DNA of 64,000 bases from CAIUGU01 sp040080215 (lineage in GTDB: Bacteria; Pseudomonadota; Gammaproteobacteria; Steroidobacterales; Steroidobacteraceae), in contig JBEBIT010000010.1 of NCBI GenBank assembly GCA_040080215.1, positions 1 through 64,000 of the forward strand, written 5' to 3'. Of the stretch, positions 35,349 to 44,142 are shown piece after piece; position 1 is the first letter of the stretch, and every line of letters begins with the position of its first letter. Position numbers and translations under genes: made by a program. The notes under the pieces are model-generated. The model had not been told where the DNA came from. It did no database searches and saw nothing but the letters and a program-made list of their open reading frames with translations.

Positions 35349-36218
35349 TCAGCGGGTTCGCTCCGCCGTCTGGTGGGTCTTGATCCACTCGGGATACATC
35401 GTGGCGGCACCACCACGGAACGCTTCATGCGAGATGTTCCAGCGCCGGTACAGCTCTTCCATGTTCTTGTTCTGGCCGGGCAGGTAGTGCGGCACGTCGC
35501 CCTGCTCACGCGGCACTTCGACTACTGCCACGCACGGATACGTCCAGGCAGCCTGGCCCTCGACGCGCGGGTTCAGCATGTAGACCTCGTTCTTGGTCAG
35601 CGGCTCGGTGAGGTACACGGGATCCTTCACCGTCCACAGGTGGTTCATCATGTCGCCGTTGCGGATGAACACCTCTTCCATTTCCGCAGCGTCGCTCTGC
35701 GGCACGCCATTGCGACGGATCCAGTTCTGCTTGATGTGCGTGGTACGCACCTTGAGCATGTCGCCGTCCCACTGGCCCGTCGAGAAGCCCATCCACGTAT
35801 GCGGCACGAGGTCGTTCGGATGCGGGCGGCCGTCCATGTAGATCACGCGGGTCTGCTCGTACGTGCTGATGTACATGCGGATCTCTTTCAGGATCTGCGT
35901 CGCAGGGTCGCGTACTTCCGAGATCCTGAGGTTGTGGGGACCGCGATGGATGTACGGCGAGGTATGCACGCGGCACTGGTGCTCAGGGAGCGTCAGACGC
36001 GCCGGATCCCAGCTGTCCGCAAACATCCGGGCGGAATCGTTGATCGGCAGGCCGACGTAATCGGCGAGCTCGGGGCCCGGGATGCGTTCGGGAAAGTCCT
36101 CGTGCAAGCGGGGCTGCCACTTGCCGGACAGGTCCATCTGCGCGTACGCCGGCGCGACCGTGCAAACGGCAGCGAGCGCCAGGAAAAGGCCCGTATAGCG
36201 GGTGCGTGCCATTGTCAT
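35349..36218 (-). CDS. Secreted protein of the amplified family, type B (copy B6), LysR-controlled
   Basis: A 289-residue exported protein (signal peptide ending at APAYAQ), closest relative of B5. Blocks: LHEDFPERIPGPELADYVGL, PINDSARMFADSWDP, RVIYMDGRPHPNDL, TTHIKQNWIRRNGVPQSD and VKDPVYLTEPL. Its promoter region contains one of the three LysR-type operators of this window (36274-36339): the CTATAG element lies about 56 bases before the start and reads as its -10. This links an otherwise uncharacterised type B protein to the regulation of a hydroquinone dioxygenase. Function unknown. Confidence 0.82.
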   Translation of the reverse strand: MTMARTRYTGLFLALAAVCTVAPAYAQMDLSGKWQPRLHEDFPERIPGPELADYVGLPINDSARMFADSWDPARLTLPEHQCRVHTSPYIHRGPHNLRISEVRDPATQILKEIRMYISTYEQTRVIYMDGRPHPNDLVPHTWMGFSTGQWDGDMLKVRTTHIKQNWIRRNGVPQSDAAEMEEVFIRNGDMMNHLWTVKDPVYLTEPLTKNEVYMLNPRVEGQAAWTYPCVAVVEVPREQGDVPHYLPGQNKNMEELYRRWNISHEAFRGGAATMYPEWIKTHQTAERTR

Positions 36219-36273
36219 TTTCTATTCCCCAAGAACTGCTGCGGTCCCTGCCTGGACCCTGCCGCTGCCCGGA

Positions 36274-36339
36274 CTATAGTGAAAGTCGGGAAGCCCCAAG
36301 AAGCGATATTTTCTGAGACCTATCATGACCCGGAATCAT
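36274..36339 (-). promoter_or_regulatory. LysR-type operator and promoter, site 1 (B6)
   Basis: CTATAG at 36274-36279, ATATTTTCTG at 36306-36315 and ATGA-N7-TCAT at 36325-36339 (T-N11-A). Offsets of 32 and 19 bases are the same as at sites 2 and 3. For leftward transcription CTATAG acts as -10 and the palindrome falls near -60 to -65, the usual LysR recognition position. Confidence 0.8.
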
Positions 36340-36356
36340 TGCTCCGGGGGGGCTTT

Positions 36357-36507
36357 AAGGGGACAGATCTATTTTTCCGCCGAGCCGCCTTCACTGGCGA
36401 CGCACTGCGGAAAATAGATCTGTCCCCTTATAAGGCAGATCTATTTTTCCGCCGAGCCGCCTTCACTGGCGACGCACTGCGGAAAATAGATCTGTCCCCT
36501 TATAAGG
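36357..36507. repeat. Tandem pair of palindromic elements (72 bp period), REPIN-like
   Basis: Two direct copies of a 72-base unit (36364-36435 and 36436-36507). Each unit is an inverted repeat with arms built on GGGGACAGATCTATTTTTCC and a central GC-rich part. The second copy lacks four bases in the left arm. The array ends 5 bases before the carboxylesterase stop. The same arm sequence forms the element at 38253-38337 on the other side of that gene. Confidence 0.9.
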
Positions 36508-36512
36508 CACGT

Positions 36513-38228
36513 TCAGGCGCCGCGCGCTGGCCGCGATGCGTCCAGGACGGCATTCACCGCCCGAAGCTCTTCACCCTTGTAGTCCGGTACTGCCTTGGTG
36601 TCGATATTGAACACCATCGTGTCGCGGGCCTCGAGCGTAAAGGGCTTCCACTCCGGGATACCGGGGTGGTTCGGGTTGCCCGTGCGCGCAAACGTCGCCC
36701 AGGCGGTGGACATCTTCTCTTCCAGCCCCTTGAGTTCGGGCGCCGTGCCGAGCACCGGCCCTGCGACCTCGACGTTGTGCAGCGCAAAGGGAATATCCAT
36801 GCAGTGCATGGAACGCAGCTCCCCATCGCGCACCGGCGAATAGAAGCCGAAGTGGTACTTGAACACAGGCGCCTTGCCCAGGGCCGCCTTGCGCTCGGCC
36901 TGCAGGCCGGTGCCGCGACGGAAGTTGGACGCGTCCGTGCCGAGCTTGAGGAACAGGTCCAGGTTGCTGGCATTCGGATAGGAGGTGCGATACAGGGCGA
37001 TGAGACGATCTGCTGTCGCATCGTCCGAGCGGAGCGCACCGCGAACGTAATGGCGCAGGCTGGCCTCGTCGAGTTTGTCGTAGTTCTGGAAAGTGTTCCA
37101 GGTGATCTCGGTGTCGGTGGAGCCGATCATCAGCGGGACGTCCTCGGAGATCGACGTCGCGACGGGATCGAAGATGTGGGCCGGAATCGTGCGGCTGTCC
37201 ATGACGGGCGAGAACTGGCCCACGCCCGGGGCATCGGTCAGGGCATCGCGCAAGACATAGAACGGCATCTGCTGCAGCTGGTCGAGCTGGTTCGGCTTCA
37301 GGTTCACGGCCTTCAGCACTGCGCGGGCGGTGGCAGTGGCCTGGTCCGGTGTCTGGCTGCGCACTTGCGAGCCGCTCTGGGCAATTGCGCGATGGAACAG
37401 TCCCTTTGCAGCCGGCATGCCGAGCAACGTGCTGACCTTCGATCCGCCGCCGGATTGACCGAGGATAGTGACGTTGTTCGGGTCGCCGCCGAACTTCTCG
37501 ATGTTGTCCTTGACCCATTGCAGCGCGAGCACGACATCGAGCATGCCGACATTGCTGGCCTGCGAGTACTTCTCCCCGCCGACTTCAGGCAGGTACAGGA
37601 AACCGAATACGTTGAGGCGGTGGTTCACGCCGACGAACACGACGTCGTGCACATTCGCCATGTTGGTGCCGTCATACGGCAAGCCACCGGACGAGCCACC
37701 CGAAAAGCCGCCGCCGTGCAGCCACACCATGACGGGACGCTTGGCGTTGTCGGCGAGGCCTTTGGACCAGACGTTGAGAACAAGGCACTCTTCGCTCGAC
37801 GCTTCGAGGCGATACAGCACGCCCCACTCGTGGATGATGCGGGCCTGCGTCTGCGGTGCGCGGGGACCGATCTCGGCGCAGGTCTTCACGTCGGTCCACG
37901 GCGCTGGCGCACTCGCGGGCAGGAAGCGGTTGTTGCCGCCGGTAGGTGCGCCATACGGCACGCCACGGAACGCGTGGATGTCACCGCGACGCGAACCCTT
38001 GATCTTGCCGAACGTGGTTTCGACGGTCTCGCCGTCGACGTAGGGAACCGGGCCTGCCTTCGCCGGTGCGGCCGCCGCGGGAGCCACCGATTGCTCGGCC
38101 GGGCTGCAACCCGCGGCCAACGCGCCCGCTGCAGCCAGCGCGCCCATTCCCAGGAACGAGCGCCGATCGACGCTGCTCTGCTCGGTGCCCTGCTGGCGAG
38201 ACTTCGTGTTCTTCGACTCCGCAACCAT
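36513..38228 (-). CDS. Tat-exported type B carboxylesterase
   Basis: A 571-residue carboxylesterase. The leader has DRRSFLGMGA (residues 21-30) and a lipobox-like LAAGC (Cys41), so it may be a Tat lipoprotein. Family marks: FRGVPYGAP, SEECLVLNVW, WLHGGGFSGGSSG for the oxyanion hole, NHRLNVFGFL and the nucleophile elbow GQSGGGSK. The catalytic histidine is probably in the C-terminal SMHCMDIPF region. It should cleave esters of aromatic or terpenoid compounds in the periplasm. Start ATG 38228 is followed upstream by a 37 bp palindrome, which would fold in the mRNA leader. Both gene flanks carry related palindromic elements. Confidence 0.9.
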   Translation of the reverse strand: MVAESKNTKSRQQGTEQSSVDRRSFLGMGALAAAGALAAGCSPAEQSVAPAAAAPAKAGPVPYVDGETVETTFGKIKGSRRGDIHAFRGVPYGAPTGGNNRFLPASAPAPWTDVKTCAEIGPRAPQTQARIIHEWGVLYRLEASSEECLVLNVWSKGLADNAKRPVMVWLHGGGFSGGSSGGLPYDGTNMANVHDVVFVGVNHRLNVFGFLYLPEVGGEKYSQASNVGMLDVVLALQWVKDNIEKFGGDPNNVTILGQSGGGSKVSTLLGMPAAKGLFHRAIAQSGSQVRSQTPDQATATARAVLKAVNLKPNQLDQLQQMPFYVLRDALTDAPGVGQFSPVMDSRTIPAHIFDPVATSISEDVPLMIGSTDTEITWNTFQNYDKLDEASLRHYVRGALRSDDATADRLIALYRTSYPNASNLDLFLKLGTDASNFRRGTGLQAERKAALGKAPVFKYHFGFYSPVRDGELRSMHCMDIPFALHNVEVAGPVLGTAPELKGLEEKMSTAWATFARTGNPNHPGIPEWKPFTLEARDTMVFNIDTKAVPDYKGEELRAVNAVLDASRPARGA

Positions 38229-38252
38229 GGCCGATCCCCCTCGAATGATGTT

Positions 38253-38337
38253 GTATTCCGAAAGGGGACAGATCTATTTTCCTCGGCAGGTTGCCGCGCA
38301 CTGCCGAGGAAAATAGATCTGTCCCCTTTCGGAATAC
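38253..38337. repeat. Long perfect palindrome upstream of the carboxylesterase
   Basis: 37-base arms (38253-38289 and 38301-38337) match perfectly around an 11-base loop. The arms contain AAAGGGGACAGATCTATTTT, the same core as the elements at 36357-36507. It begins 25 bases before the carboxylesterase ATG. Confidence 0.93.
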
Positions 38338-38393
38338 CAAGTATGTGCGCTGGACTCCGCGTTGCCAACAGCTTGAGAGGACGCTCGCAGCGC

Positions 38394-38427
38394 AAAAAAA
38401 AGCCCCGGGACCTTTCGATCCCGGGGC
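38394..38427 (-). terminator. Rho-independent terminator of the TonB receptor gene
   Basis: On the minus strand a 9 bp GC stem with an 8-base loop is followed by eight T residues (complement of 38394-38401), 49 bases past the receptor stop. Confidence 0.93.
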
Positions 38428-38475
38428 CAGCGACTTAACGCTTCATTTTCTCGAGTTCAGATCAGGCTTGAGTGA

Positions 38476-41274
38476 TCACTCAAACTTGAAGTTGAACTGC
38501 AGGCCATACTCGGCGGGACGGCCGACCGTCATGAAGTGGATCTGTTCCGCCTTCGTGAAGAAGCCCGAGTTGAAGTAGTACTCGTTCGTCAGGTTGGAAC
38601 CCGTGAGGGCCACCTGCCAGTTCGAACCCGAGTCATACCCGATACGTGCATTCAGGATGCCGTAGGCTTCCTGGACGCGCTGGAGGACTTCACCCGTCTG
38701 CAGGGTGTACTGGTCCGTCCAGGTGTAGTCGAGGCGCGGGGTGATCGAACGGCCACCGGCCAGCTGGAACTCGTACGACGTGCCGAAGTTGGTAGTCAAC
38801 TCAGGAGCACCGGCAAAGATGCTTCCGGCATTGACGGCTGCAAACGGCAGCTTGCCGCCGTTCGCAAAGTCCGCTGCATCACTACCCACTTCGGTGTACT
38901 CCGTCTTGAGGTAGCCGACGTTCAGGTTGAAACGCAGGTTGTCGGTTGCACGCCACGTGGTCTCGAGCTCGATGCCCTTGGCCTCGGCCTTCTTCACGCC
39001 CACCGTGTAGAGCGACGGGAAGAAGAAGATGTCGTTGCCGGGCACGCCGTCAACATTGATCTGCGAGTCCGCAAAGCCGTTGCCGTCGACGTCCCACCAG
39101 CTCGTCGCATGGTAGGCGCTGACCGGGATGTTCTCCCAGTCGGTGTAGAACGCCGTCACGTTCGTGCGCAGCTGGCCACCGAACCAATCGGCGCGCATGC
39201 CGACCTCGAAGCTCTTCACGGTCTGCTCGTCGCGCACCAGCGGGTTCAGCTGGCCATACACGTCGTTGCCGGCCGGATTGTTGACGAAGATGTCACGCAT
39301 GTAGCCGCCAACGCAGCTGGTGCCCGATGCCAGCGTACCTGCACCGCACGTGCCGGTGTTCGGCGTCACAACCAGGATGTTGGCACCCACGGACGACGTC
39401 CCACCGGGCTGGTAGCCGTCGGAGTAGCCGACGTACGTCATCAGGTCCGGACTCCACTGGTACTGCAGCGTCAGGCGCTTGGTGAGCGCGTCGAACTTGC
39501 TGGGATTGAGGCGGCCCGGCAATGGAGTGCCGGCCGAATTCACCTGCAGGTAGCCGAAGTAGTTCGGGATATCCGTGTCAGGCAGCAGCCCGGCGCGGCT
39601 CGGCGTGTGGTTCAGCAGGTTGATCGAGCCGGGGTTCTCGTCCCAGCTCTTGCGCAGGCCGAAGGCCACGTTCAACTTGTCCGTCGCACGCCAGGTGACG
39701 TCGCCGAACACGGCCTTCGTGGTCGAGTTCGTGAGCGATCCCGTGTCGGCGTTGCTCGCTGCCGCCGCGGTGAAGACACCGGGGTTCACGCCCAGCGCTG
39801 CGGTCTGCAGCGTCGGATTGTTGGCAGCCAGGCCGGGCTGTGCAGCTGCCAGCGCACCAGCGGTGGTGGTGACCGGGTTCAACTGCGATGCATCGCGGTT
39901 CAACGCACGGGCACGGTTGTTGAAGCAGTTGACCTGGTCGTTCAGCGTGATGCCACGGCCGGTGCGGTTTGAGGCACTCCACAGGTCGCAAGTGAACTCG
40001 GGCATGCCCCAGGTCACGCCGCGGCCGTTGGTGTTCTGGTACTGGTAGAACCCGCCAAGGACCCAATCAACCCGCTCATGCGAACCCAGGATCTGCAGTT
40101 CCTGGCTGAAGCTGTTGGTACGGGTGTTGTTCAACCGCTCGAGCAGGACCACCTCGGCGGCGCCGTCGAAGTCAACCTGGGTGACGCGCTTCAGTTCCTT
40201 GTAGCCGCTGATGCCGCGGACGCGGAACGTATCGTTGATCTCCCAGTTGAGGTCGAGGGTATGGCGCAGGTTGTTGATGACGATACCGTGCGTTTCCCAC
40301 GCCACGCGCGTGTCGTACTTGCCAAGCGACGTGCTGTACGGCTGGCCCGACGTGTTGTTCGCGTTGTTGTACGCGATGTTCGTGAAGCCGTTGATGTAGT
40401 TGCCGTTCCGCGTTGCATTGGCGTAGGCCTGCACCTGCGGGTTCGTGTTGAACGTCGTTGCGCCGACGGTGCGGGTGCCGGTCGGACCGATTTCCCATAC
40501 GACGCGGGCCGGGCCGAGGCGGTCCGTATCCGACTTCTCGATGTTGTAGCGGGCCGAGAAGCCGTCGAACGGCTTCCACAGGAAGTCCGCGCGATACAGC
40601 GTGTCGTTGGTGTCGCCGTACTTGCGGTCGATGACCTTGGAGGTCACGAAGCCGTCACGCGTCATCGAGGCACCGGTCAACTTCGTCTTGAAGGTATCCG
40701 ACAGCGGCAGGTCGAGCGAGAACTGGATGTCCTTGCGGTCGAAGCTGCCGAGCGTTGCCTGGACGCGTGCACCGTAGACATCGGCAGGAGCCTTCGTCAC
40801 GTACGACACGGCGCCACCGAGCGAGCCGTTGCCGAACAGCGTGCCCTGCGGGCCGCGCAGCACTTCAATGCGATCCACTTCGACGACGCCCATGGTGAGC
40901 AGGCCGTCGGTGGTGGGCTGGTCGACACCGTCGATGTAGACGGACACGCCGGGCATGCCGCGGACGCGGAAGCTGGCCTGCGACTCACCCGAGTTGCCGC
41001 CACCCATGACCGACAGGTTCGGGGCCACGGCGTTCATGCTCTGCACGGACTCGATACCGCGCTGCTGGAGGTTCTCGCCACCGAACGCGGAAATCGCGAT
41101 CGGCACGTCCTGCAGGCTTTCCTCACGACGGCGAGCCGTCACGAGCACTTCTTCGATAGCACCGGCAACGGATTGACCGGCGGGCTGGGCGGCGTAGGCG
41201 CCCGTAGGCAGCCATGCGACAGCTGCGAGGCTCGCAGCGGCATAGATTGCCTTGTTGCGACGATGGGTCGACAT
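38476..41274 (-). CDS. TonB-dependent outer-membrane receptor
   Basis: A 932-residue receptor. Signal peptide ending near AYAAQP; TonB box region IEEVLVTARRREE; plug domain with SFRVRGMPGVSVYIDGV and VEVLRGPQGTLFGNGS-like text (VDRIEVLRGPQGTLFGNG) and GGAVSYVTK; 22-strand barrel ending in an aromatic residue (FNFKFE). The type, without a siderophore synthesis or FecIR context, is that of receptors for organic substrates in aromatic- and steroid-degrading bacteria. Neighbouring esterases suggest uptake of an ester-linked aromatic compound (inference). It has its own terminator and a 371-base upstream region. Confidence 0.93.
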   Translation of the reverse strand: MSTHRRNKAIYAAASLAAVAWLPTGAYAAQPAGQSVAGAIEEVLVTARRREESLQDVPIAISAFGGENLQQRGIESVQSMNAVAPNLSVMGGGNSGESQASFRVRGMPGVSVYIDGVDQPTTDGLLTMGVVEVDRIEVLRGPQGTLFGNGSLGGAVSYVTKAPADVYGARVQATLGSFDRKDIQFSLDLPLSDTFKTKLTGASMTRDGFVTSKVIDRKYGDTNDTLYRADFLWKPFDGFSARYNIEKSDTDRLGPARVVWEIGPTGTRTVGATTFNTNPQVQAYANATRNGNYINGFTNIAYNNANNTSGQPYSTSLGKYDTRVAWETHGIVINNLRHTLDLNWEINDTFRVRGISGYKELKRVTQVDFDGAAEVVLLERLNNTRTNSFSQELQILGSHERVDWVLGGFYQYQNTNGRGVTWGMPEFTCDLWSASNRTGRGITLNDQVNCFNNRARALNRDASQLNPVTTTAGALAAAQPGLAANNPTLQTAALGVNPGVFTAAAASNADTGSLTNSTTKAVFGDVTWRATDKLNVAFGLRKSWDENPGSINLLNHTPSRAGLLPDTDIPNYFGYLQVNSAGTPLPGRLNPSKFDALTKRLTLQYQWSPDLMTYVGYSDGYQPGGTSSVGANILVVTPNTGTCGAGTLASGTSCVGGYMRDIFVNNPAGNDVYGQLNPLVRDEQTVKSFEVGMRADWFGGQLRTNVTAFYTDWENIPVSAYHATSWWDVDGNGFADSQINVDGVPGNDIFFFPSLYTVGVKKAEAKGIELETTWRATDNLRFNLNVGYLKTEYTEVGSDAADFANGGKLPFAAVNAGSIFAGAPELTTNFGTSYEFQLAGGRSITPRLDYTWTDQYTLQTGEVLQRVQEAYGILNARIGYDSGSNWQVALTGSNLTNEYYFNSGFFTKAEQIHFMTVGRPAEYGLQFNFKFE

Positions 41275-41645
41275 TGATGAATCCCCCTAATAGATACCAG
41301 ACGACAAATCAAACCAAGACCATCGAGATCGATCCGGCGGCTCGGCCGCCTTGACTTACGCTCCGCAACAGCCTCCGGCTCTCGATGCAGCGCCGGGGTT
41401 GTGTCATTTCGACAACAAGCGGAACGGTGGTGTCTTGCAGGTGCTTTTCAGCGCCTACGGTTTACCTTGCTCTCGCTTATGCGTCAAGCACGACTTGATA
41501 TTTGTCAATTTTCCGCTAACAGAGACAGCCCGGCGCTCGGGGGGTTCCCGAGTCGTCGAACGTGACGTTATGGCATGTTGCGTTGCACATTCGCCACGGA
41601 TGTCGCAGCGTCGTTCATGGAGACCGGTCGATGGCGGGTCGCGCC
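41275..41645. promoter_or_regulatory. Non-coding region upstream of the TonB receptor
   Basis: 371 bases without a credible gene. It should hold the leftward promoter of the receptor; an AT-richer patch near 41485-41525 (ATATTTGTCAATTTTCC) is the likeliest promoter site. The downstream side carries the end of the small esterase. No operator recognised. Confidence 0.4.
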
Positions 41646-42281
41646 TCAGCGCAGCTCCTCCACCAGGCGACGTGCCAATGAGATTTCCTCATCGTTCACG
41701 ACGTGTTCGGCACCTCTGTAGTAGTGCTCCACGACCTGTGCACCCCGATCGGCGAAGAGCCGGGCGGTTTCCCGCATGCGCGCCTCTGGAATCCAGGGAT
41801 CATGGGTCGCACCGCTGACCAGCACCTGGGTTCCGCCGAAATCACCGGCATAGGGCCATTGCCTGCCCTCGGGTCCAATGGCAGAACCGGTCAGGACGAC
41901 CAACGCACCGTAGCGCGCAGGATGCCGCAGCGAGTACTCGGCCAGCAGGCAGGCGCCCTGGGAAAAGCCCAGCATGACAATGCGCTCGCGAGCGATGCCG
42001 GCGTCGATCACTTCACGGACCAACGCATCGAGCCCTGCGAGCGACTGCGACAGCTTGGGTTCGTTGCTGTCGAGGGGCGCGGTGAAGACCTGCGGATACC
42101 AGCTGCTCTCGGGCGCAGTGGGTGCAAGGCACGCAAAGTCATCGAGGCCGATCCTCGCGCAGACCGACTGGATATCGCCCGGGTGTTGTGCTCGCCCATG
42201 CAGGGCGATGACAGCGATACGGGCCGTCGCCAGGGATCGACCCCAGGCCACCACCGGCTGTGTGAGGTGTGGGTTCTTCAT
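41646..42281 (-). CDS. Small serine esterase (phospholipase/carboxylesterase, YpfH-like)
   Basis: A 211-residue cytoplasmic alpha/beta hydrolase. ALHGRAQHPGD forms the oxyanion turn, GFSQGACL the nucleophile elbow (Ser107), SGATHDPWIP carries the aspartate and GAEHVVND the histidine. Length and order match the small carboxylesterase/phospholipase family. The start lies 33 bases after the CTATAG of LysR operator site 2, so it should respond to the same signal as the hydroquinone dioxygenase. It may hydrolyse a short aromatic ester to feed that pathway. A polysaccharide deacetylase gene is divergent. Confidence 0.87.
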   Translation of the reverse strand: MKNPHLTQPVVAWGRSLATARIAVIALHGRAQHPGDIQSVCARIGLDDFACLAPTAPESSWYPQVFTAPLDSNEPKLSQSLAGLDALVREVIDAGIARERIVMLGFSQGACLLAEYSLRHPARYGALVVLTGSAIGPEGRQWPYAGDFGGTQVLVSGATHDPWIPEARMRETARLFADRGAQVVEHYYRGAEHVVNDEEISLARRLVEELR

Positions 42282-42313
42282 TCGTTCTCGCGCCTATCCC
42301 CCGAACGCACGCA

Positions 42314-42379
42314 CTATAGGGAGCGGACTCCCGCCAGCTGAACCTATATTTTCTGGGGATCAGGATGACGGCAGGTCAT
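42314..42379 (-). promoter_or_regulatory. LysR-type operator and promoter, site 2 (small esterase)
   Basis: CTATAG at 42314-42319, ATATTTTCTG at 42346-42355, ATGA-N7-TCAT at 42365-42379, with the same spacing as sites 1 and 3. Sequence similarity to site 3 extends over about 75 bases including unconstrained positions. Confidence 0.82.
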
Positions 42380-42462
42380 GGGCGGACCTTCACGGTCCGG
42401 TATTCCGCCCGATTTTTCTTGCTGGCGGCTGATAACGACGCCTGCGGCTCTAGAATGACCCC

Positions 42463-43125
42463 GTGAAGATCACGCTGACTTTTGACAATGGCCCGGACCC
42501 TGACACCACGCCCGAGGTACTCAAGATCCTTGAGGCACACGGCATCCTGTCGACATTCTTTGTTCTTGGGTCGAAGGCCGCCTCCGCCGACGGCGCAGGC
42601 CTCGTGGCGCGAATTGCCGCCGCGGGTCACTGGGTCGGCAACCACACCTGGTCGCATCACACGCCGCTCGGGGAACTGGATCCGGCGTCATCGCTCGACG
42701 AACTCGAGCGCACGCATGAAGTGCTGGTCGCGCTCGGCATCCGGGAGCGGCTGTTCAGGCCGTTTGGTCGGGCCGGCCAGATCGGCACTCACCTGCTCAA
42801 TCCATCCGTCGTCGCCTGGCTTGAGTCGAAGGCCTACGGTTGCGTGCTGTGGAACTGCGTGCCGGGCGACTGGCGCGACCCTGAAGGGTGGTGCCAGCGG
42901 GGTCTTGAGGACGTCCGGTCGCGATCGTGGAGCGTCGTCGTGCTGCACGACCTGCCGACCGGCGCGATGCGGCACCTCGACGCGTTCATCACGCAACTCA
43001 AACGCGAAGGCGCGGACTTTGTGCAGGCGTTCCCGCCGGAGTGCATGCCCATCGAGTCGGGACGGATCGTGCTGCCGCTCTCGGCATACGTCGCGGACGA
43101 CCCAGGCGACGTCGACAGGTCCTGA
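42463..43125 (+). CDS. Polysaccharide deacetylase-family protein (NodB fold)
   Basis: A 220-residue NodB-homology protein, GTG start. Motif 1 is TFDNGPD where most members have TFDDGPD; the second, metal-binding Asp is Asn. Motif 2 NHTWSHH is kept, and the RPFGRAG block stands for motif 3. No signal peptide, so probably cytoplasmic and acting on a small molecule (deacetylase or amidohydrolase) rather than on cell-wall polymer. The divergent small esterase shares the operator region at 42314-42379, but the LysR-type promoter there points the other way. A hairpin follows the stop. Confidence 0.8.
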   Translation: MKITLTFDNGPDPDTTPEVLKILEAHGILSTFFVLGSKAASADGAGLVARIAAAGHWVGNHTWSHHTPLGELDPASSLDELERTHEVLVALGIRERLFRPFGRAGQIGTHLLNPSVVAWLESKAYGCVLWNCVPGDWRDPEGWCQRGLEDVRSRSWSVVVLHDLPTGAMRHLDAFITQLKREGADFVQAFPPECMPIESGRIVLPLSAYVADDPGDVDRS

Positions 43126-43131
43126 AACGAA

Positions 43132-43162
43132 CAAGGCGACGCTGGAATCCGGCGTCGCCTTG
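43132..43162. terminator. Hairpin between convergent genes
   Basis: A perfect 11 bp stem (43132-43142 with 43152-43162), 9-base loop, 7 bases after the deacetylase stop and 42 from the end of A4. No long T-run, but the position fits termination for either strand. Confidence 0.65.
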
Positions 43163-43203
43163 TGAGTCGTAAGCGGGATCACCCCGCCTTCGGTAGCGTC
43201 AGG

Positions 43204-44082
43204 TCAGTTGAAGGGATCGACGCCCATCTGCTTGAGCGGTCCCCACTCGGAAACGCAGTCGGAAGGCGCCCACTTCGAGTCGTTGGGTTCCTTCTTGAAG
43301 CTGGAGCTCGTCAGGAACGGCTGCCGCAGGTACTGCGGGTCTTCGACGACGGTCGAGACAGTCAACCACTCATCACCGAATGCAGAGTAACGGTAGAAGT
43401 ACTCGGTGATGTTCGCCTTGTCGCTGTACGGCACGCCATTGCGGCGCAGGTAGCCGCCGGTGTGGTTCGTGGTCGTGACCTTGAGATCGGACCGTTCCCA
43501 CTCGGCCCGCGACGTGCCCTGCAGCGATGGCGGCGACGCAGCCAGGGTACCAACGGCAATGTTCTCCGCCTGCTGCCCTGCCGTATCGGGACGCGGAGTG
43601 CCACCCCCCGTCGCGCCGATTTCACGTCGGGCCTGCTCGATGACGACGTTCGTGAACGTGAGGGTACGCACCTGCTTGCCGGCGTCGGTCTCCACTTTGA
43701 GAACGTTGTCGCCGGTCCAGTTGATCTTGAGGCGTGTCGGCATGCGCATGATGTTGCCGACCCCATAGGCCTTGCAGGCGTTGCCCGAAGCCTTGTCCTT
43801 CTCCGGATCCCATGCGTCAGCGACTTTGCGAGACGCTTCAGTGAGCGGCACGCTCGCGTAATCGCCCTTCGACGGGATGACCATGCGGAAGCGCCAGTCC
43901 TCGGTCACGACGGCAACCCAGTTGCCCGTGATGTCGATCGGCGCCGCAGCACGAGGCGTGCGCGGCGGCTGCGCCGGCGCCTGGGCCGCGTTGGCCGGGG
44001 CGAAGCAGGTTCCCGCCACGCCGAACAGCGACATCGCAGCCAGTAATGCGAGCGGCAGGGGCTTCTTGTTGCTGACTTTCAT
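43204..44082 (-). CDS. Secreted protein of the amplified family, type A (copy A4)
   Basis: A 292-residue exported protein. Start ATG 44082 (MKVSNKKPLP) after GGTGGAGAGAAC; an in-frame ATG 7 codons earlier lacks a ribosome site. The signal peptide ends near APANAAQ. Blocks: ITGNWVAVVTEDWRFRMVIP, MRMPTRLKINWTGDN, HTGGYLRRNGVPYSDKA and EDPQYLRQPF. It is nearest to A3. It follows MBL4 by 60 bases, giving a fourth MBL-A pair, 23 kb from the main group and without a type B gene. Function unknown. Confidence 0.8.
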   Translation of the reverse strand: MKVSNKKPLPLALLAAMSLFGVAGTCFAPANAAQAPAQPPRTPRAAAPIDITGNWVAVVTEDWRFRMVIPSKGDYASVPLTEASRKVADAWDPEKDKASGNACKAYGVGNIMRMPTRLKINWTGDNVLKVETDAGKQVRTLTFTNVVIEQARREIGATGGGTPRPDTAGQQAENIAVGTLAASPPSLQGTSRAEWERSDLKVTTTNHTGGYLRRNGVPYSDKANITEYFYRYSAFGDEWLTVSTVVEDPQYLRQPFLTSSSFKKEPNDSKWAPSDCVSEWGPLKQMGVDPFN

Positions 44083-44142
44083 TGTTCTCTCCACCAGATT
44101 CATCGCGGGAGCAATTAGGGGAACCTCTGCGAGGTTCCCTGG

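Noticed and set aside
35373..38438. 1021-codon plus-strand open frame
   Set aside because: Runs antisense through B6, the palindromic elements and the carboxylesterase; no recognisable domain.
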